Of a stretch of DNA of 64,000 nucleotides, positions 62,110 to 64,000 are shown in pieces. The translations under genes and the position numbers were made by a program. The notes beneath the pieces are model-generated. The model was not told the origin of the DNA. It did no database searches and worked only from the letters and a program-made list of their open reading frames with translations. How positions within the stretch are numbered: the stretch's first letter is position 1; every line of letters begins with the position of its first letter. This stretch comes from Chitinophaga arvensicola (GTDB taxonomy: Bacteria > Bacteroidota > Bacteroidia > Chitinophagales > Chitinophagaceae): assembly GCF_900110835.1 (NCBI RefSeq), contig NZ_FOJG01000002.1, forward strand, positions 3,426,698-3,490,697. Direction: 5' to 3'.

Positions 62110-64000
62110 TTATAAAGTTAAGCGAAGTCCTACGGCGAAGGTTTTGGGCTGTGGGGTGGTATTAAAATCCAATCCCTGTACAATGCTGTTGGTTTCACCG
62201 GAGTTATTGGCTTCCGGATCCGGACCGCTGTATTTGCTGATGGTAAAGAGGTTGCTGGCGGTAGCATAGATATTCACATTGCTTATACGGTACTTCGACA
62301 ATAATCTCGATGGTAAAGTATAACCGATCGTTACATCACGCAGGCGGATATACGAAGCGTCTTCCAGGAAGCGGCTGGTATTGCCGTTGTAATTGCTGCT
62401 ACCATCAGGATTAGGTAAAGAAGTGGGTCGTGGTAAAACGCCTTCATCGCCGGGTTGCTTCCAGTAATTGAGCGCGCTTTTCTGAATAGAGCGGGTAACC
62501 CCGCGTGTGCCGCCTGCTTCCAGGAAATAGCGGGTGTAGTTAAATACCTTGTTGCCATACTTGTAAAAGATATTCACATTCAGATCAAAGCCTTTGTAGG
62601 TAAATGTATTCCGAAGTGTTCCTTCAAACTTCGGCCAGATGTTACCCACAATCTTTTTATCGTCGTTGGTGATCTTTCCATCGGGCACACCTTTAGGTCC
62701 GCTTACGTCTTCATCAATCACATTACCGGTAGCAGGATCTACGCCCAGCTCATTAAACAGGTACAAAGAATAAATAGGATAGCCCTGTACAATACGATAC
62801 ATACCGTAACTACCGTCTGTAATCGGATCAGGGAGTTTCTCCACGCGGTTTACGTTATGTGAAATAGTGAATGTAGATTTCCAGGAGAAGTTTTTGCTTT
62901 CTACATTCGTAGAGTTGATTAATAACTCCACGCCTTTGTTGCTCATAGCGCCCACATTGCTCACAATAGAGCCATACCCGGAGATAACCGGTATGGAAGC
63001 CGGCAGCAGCAGATCTGACGTATACTTGCTATAGTAATCTGCCTCAAAGCTCAGGCGATCATGAAACAAACTACCGGCAATGCCTATATTAAACTGCCGG
63101 GTGGTTTCCCATCTCAGATCCGGGTTAGCCGGCTGATTGGGTGCTGTACCTGGTTGCTCTAAATAGTTTTTACCCCCATTCCACAAACCACGGGAGGCAA
63201 AGTCATCGATATTCTGGTTACCTGTTAACCCGTAACTGGATTTAATTTTCAGATCAGTAACCGTCGCATTTTTCGGAAAGAAATCTTCCCGGCTGATCGT
63301 CCAGCCTGCACCTACCGAAGGAAAATATCCCCAGCGATGATCACGGCCGAAGCGCGACGAAGCATCGGCACGGATATTCGCATCCAGGCTGTATTTGTTG
63401 TGGAACAAATAGTTGGCGCCGGTGAAGAAGGAGATCAGCCGTGATTGTGAGCCGGAAGAAGAAGCGGTTTGCACGGCAGCAGAAGTGATCCTTTTAAACT
63501 GATCACTCGGAAAACCCGTACCGGTTAACGCAGCGCTTTCCTGGCTGGTAAACTGGGCCGTGTTACCCAGGAATACAGACAGATCATTTTGCGATCCGAA
63601 ACTTTTATTATAGTTCAGCAGTTGTTCTGCAATCAATGTTTCTTTGGTAGTAGTTACATCGTTGGCTTCTCCCGCAGGTTGTCCATATACCAGGAAAGTA
63701 TTGTAATAGGCCTTCTCGTGATAGTTGGCATAGTCGCTGCTTAAAGTGGATTTGAAGGTCAGTCCCGGCAGCAGGGCCAGTTGCGCATAAATACTGTTCA
63801 AACTCCGCAGGCTATACGAATAGGTATCAGAATTATTGAGAATCGCGTATACATTGTCGAATACGCCCACTTTATAATAGCTGCCATCGGGGTTATACAA
63901 CGGATAAAAGACCGGCGTATGAAGGGCAGCCTGGAACAGGCCCGCAGGGCCATCTCCCACTCTTACCAGCCTGCGTGGCACATAAGAAAGGCTATTACTG
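62110..64000 (-). CDS. SusC/RagA family TonB-dependent transporter, partial (locus 4)
   Basis: The C-terminal 630 residues of a SusC-type transporter; the frame stays open to the right edge, where SNSLSYVPRRL is still internal barrel sequence, so the GTG at 63979-63981 is not a start. Visible barrel pieces include NYLFHNKYSLDANIRADASSRFG, SYGLTGNQNIDDFASRG and the final TFAVGLRLTL (parts). Signal peptide, any STN domain and plug lie outside. Sigma and FecR genes, if present, would also be beyond the window. Confidence 0.92.
   Translation of the reverse strand, partial: SNSLSYVPRRLVRVGDGPAGLFQAALHTPVFYPLYNPDGSYYKVGVFDNVYAILNNSDTYSYSLRSLNSIYAQLALLPGLTFKSTLSSDYANYHEKAYYNTFLVYGQPAGEANDVTTTKETLIAEQLLNYNKSFGSQNDLSVFLGNTAQFTSQESAALTGTGFPSDQFKRITSAAVQTASSSGSQSRLISFFTGANYLFHNKYSLDANIRADASSRFGRDHRWGYFPSVGAGWTISREDFFPKNATVTDLKIKSSYGLTGNQNIDDFASRGLWNGGKNYLEQPGTAPNQPANPDLRWETTRQFNIGIAGSLFHDRLSFEADYYSKYTSDLLLPASIPVISGYGSIVSNVGAMSNKGVELLINSTNVESKNFSWKSTFTISHNVNRVEKLPDPITDGSYGMYRIVQGYPIYSLYLFNELGVDPATGNVIDEDVSGPKGVPDGKITNDDKKIVGNIWPKFEGTLRNTFTYKGFDLNVNIFYKYGNKVFNYTRYFLEAGGTRGVTRSIQKSALNYWKQPGDEGVLPRPTSLPNPDGSSNYNGNTSRFLEDASYIRLRDVTIGYTLPSRLLSKYRISNVNIYATASNLFTISKYSGPDPEANNSGETNSIVQGLDFNTTPQPKTFAVGLRLTL

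Noticed and set aside
1..64000. CRISPR arrays, rRNA genes, complete insertion sequences or integrases
   Set aside because: No regular spaced repeats, rRNA-like blocks or transposase/integrase frames were found.

Overview
The window looks like a chromosomal segment of a Bacteroidota bacterium, most likely Chitinophagaceae and close to Chitinophaga. The grounds are four SusC/SusD outer-membrane uptake pairs with FecR-type anti-sigma factors and ECF sigma factors, promoters of the TTTG / TAnnTTTG type, few Shine-Dalgarno sequences, and strongly Bacteroidota-like proteins (TonB receptors with STN domains, a RemB-like outer-membrane protein, LytS/LytTR signalling). No rRNA, CRISPR array, complete transposon or complete prophage was seen.

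Region 1 (1-12137, all minus strand) is amino-acid biosynthesis. It reads hisG-hisD-hisC-hisB, then a complete trpE-G-D-C-F-B-A set, then hisH and a partial GNAT gene that runs off the left edge. The trp genes therefore sit inside the his cluster. Each block is preceded by a short leader peptide missed by ordinary ORF calling: hisL (six His codons) and trpL (three consecutive Trp codons). Each leader is followed by a strong terminator hairpin and by alternative pairings that fit classical ribosome-mediated attenuation. RNA polymerase starting at the his promoter must pass the trp attenuator to reach hisH.

Region 2 (12197-15684) has a secreted PEGA-like protein and a plus-strand cluster of an orphan UmuD-like peptidase, an unknown 104-residue protein, an SRAP/HMCES-type protein and an AraC regulator. 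This looks like a DNA-damage module lacking UmuC.

Region 3 (15688-23952) is a SusCD locus with an ectonucleotide pyrophosphatase/phosphodiesterase, a FecR protein and a divergent sigma factor whose 5' end is irregular. Region 4 (24164-26834) holds envelope or stress-type small proteins (OmpA, PRC-barrel, PsbP-like repeats, a very acidic protein).

Region 5 (26797-35494) is the most interesting locus: sigma factor, FecR, SusC, SusD, a cyanophycinase-like S51 lipoprotein and a secreted plant-type isoaspartyl peptidase. Together they could form a complete route for uptake and breakdown of cyanophycin or other beta-aspartyl peptides. A second SusCD pair with an S51 enzyme lies at 59693-64000 (SusC cut by the right edge). 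Region 6 (35609-42065) has a GT-C membrane protein, a RemB-like barrel, tRNA-Gln(CTG), a 21-bp perfect inverted repeat, a tailspike-like beta-helix gene and a coding remnant, which together suggest an old insertion beside the tRNA.

Region 7 (42087-51390) has an ABC ATPase and a permease fused to a degenerate M1 peptidase, a divergent LytS/LytTR two-component pair, a secreted beta-propeller-like protein and an FAD oxidoreductase. Region 8 (51404-59616) is a fucose-directed locus: sigma, FecR, SusC, SusD and a GH29 alpha-L-fucosidase. In regions 5 and 8 the gap between FecR and SusC carries a plus-strand terminator and a promoter-like box, matching the layout of antisense RNAs described in Bacteroides utilization loci.
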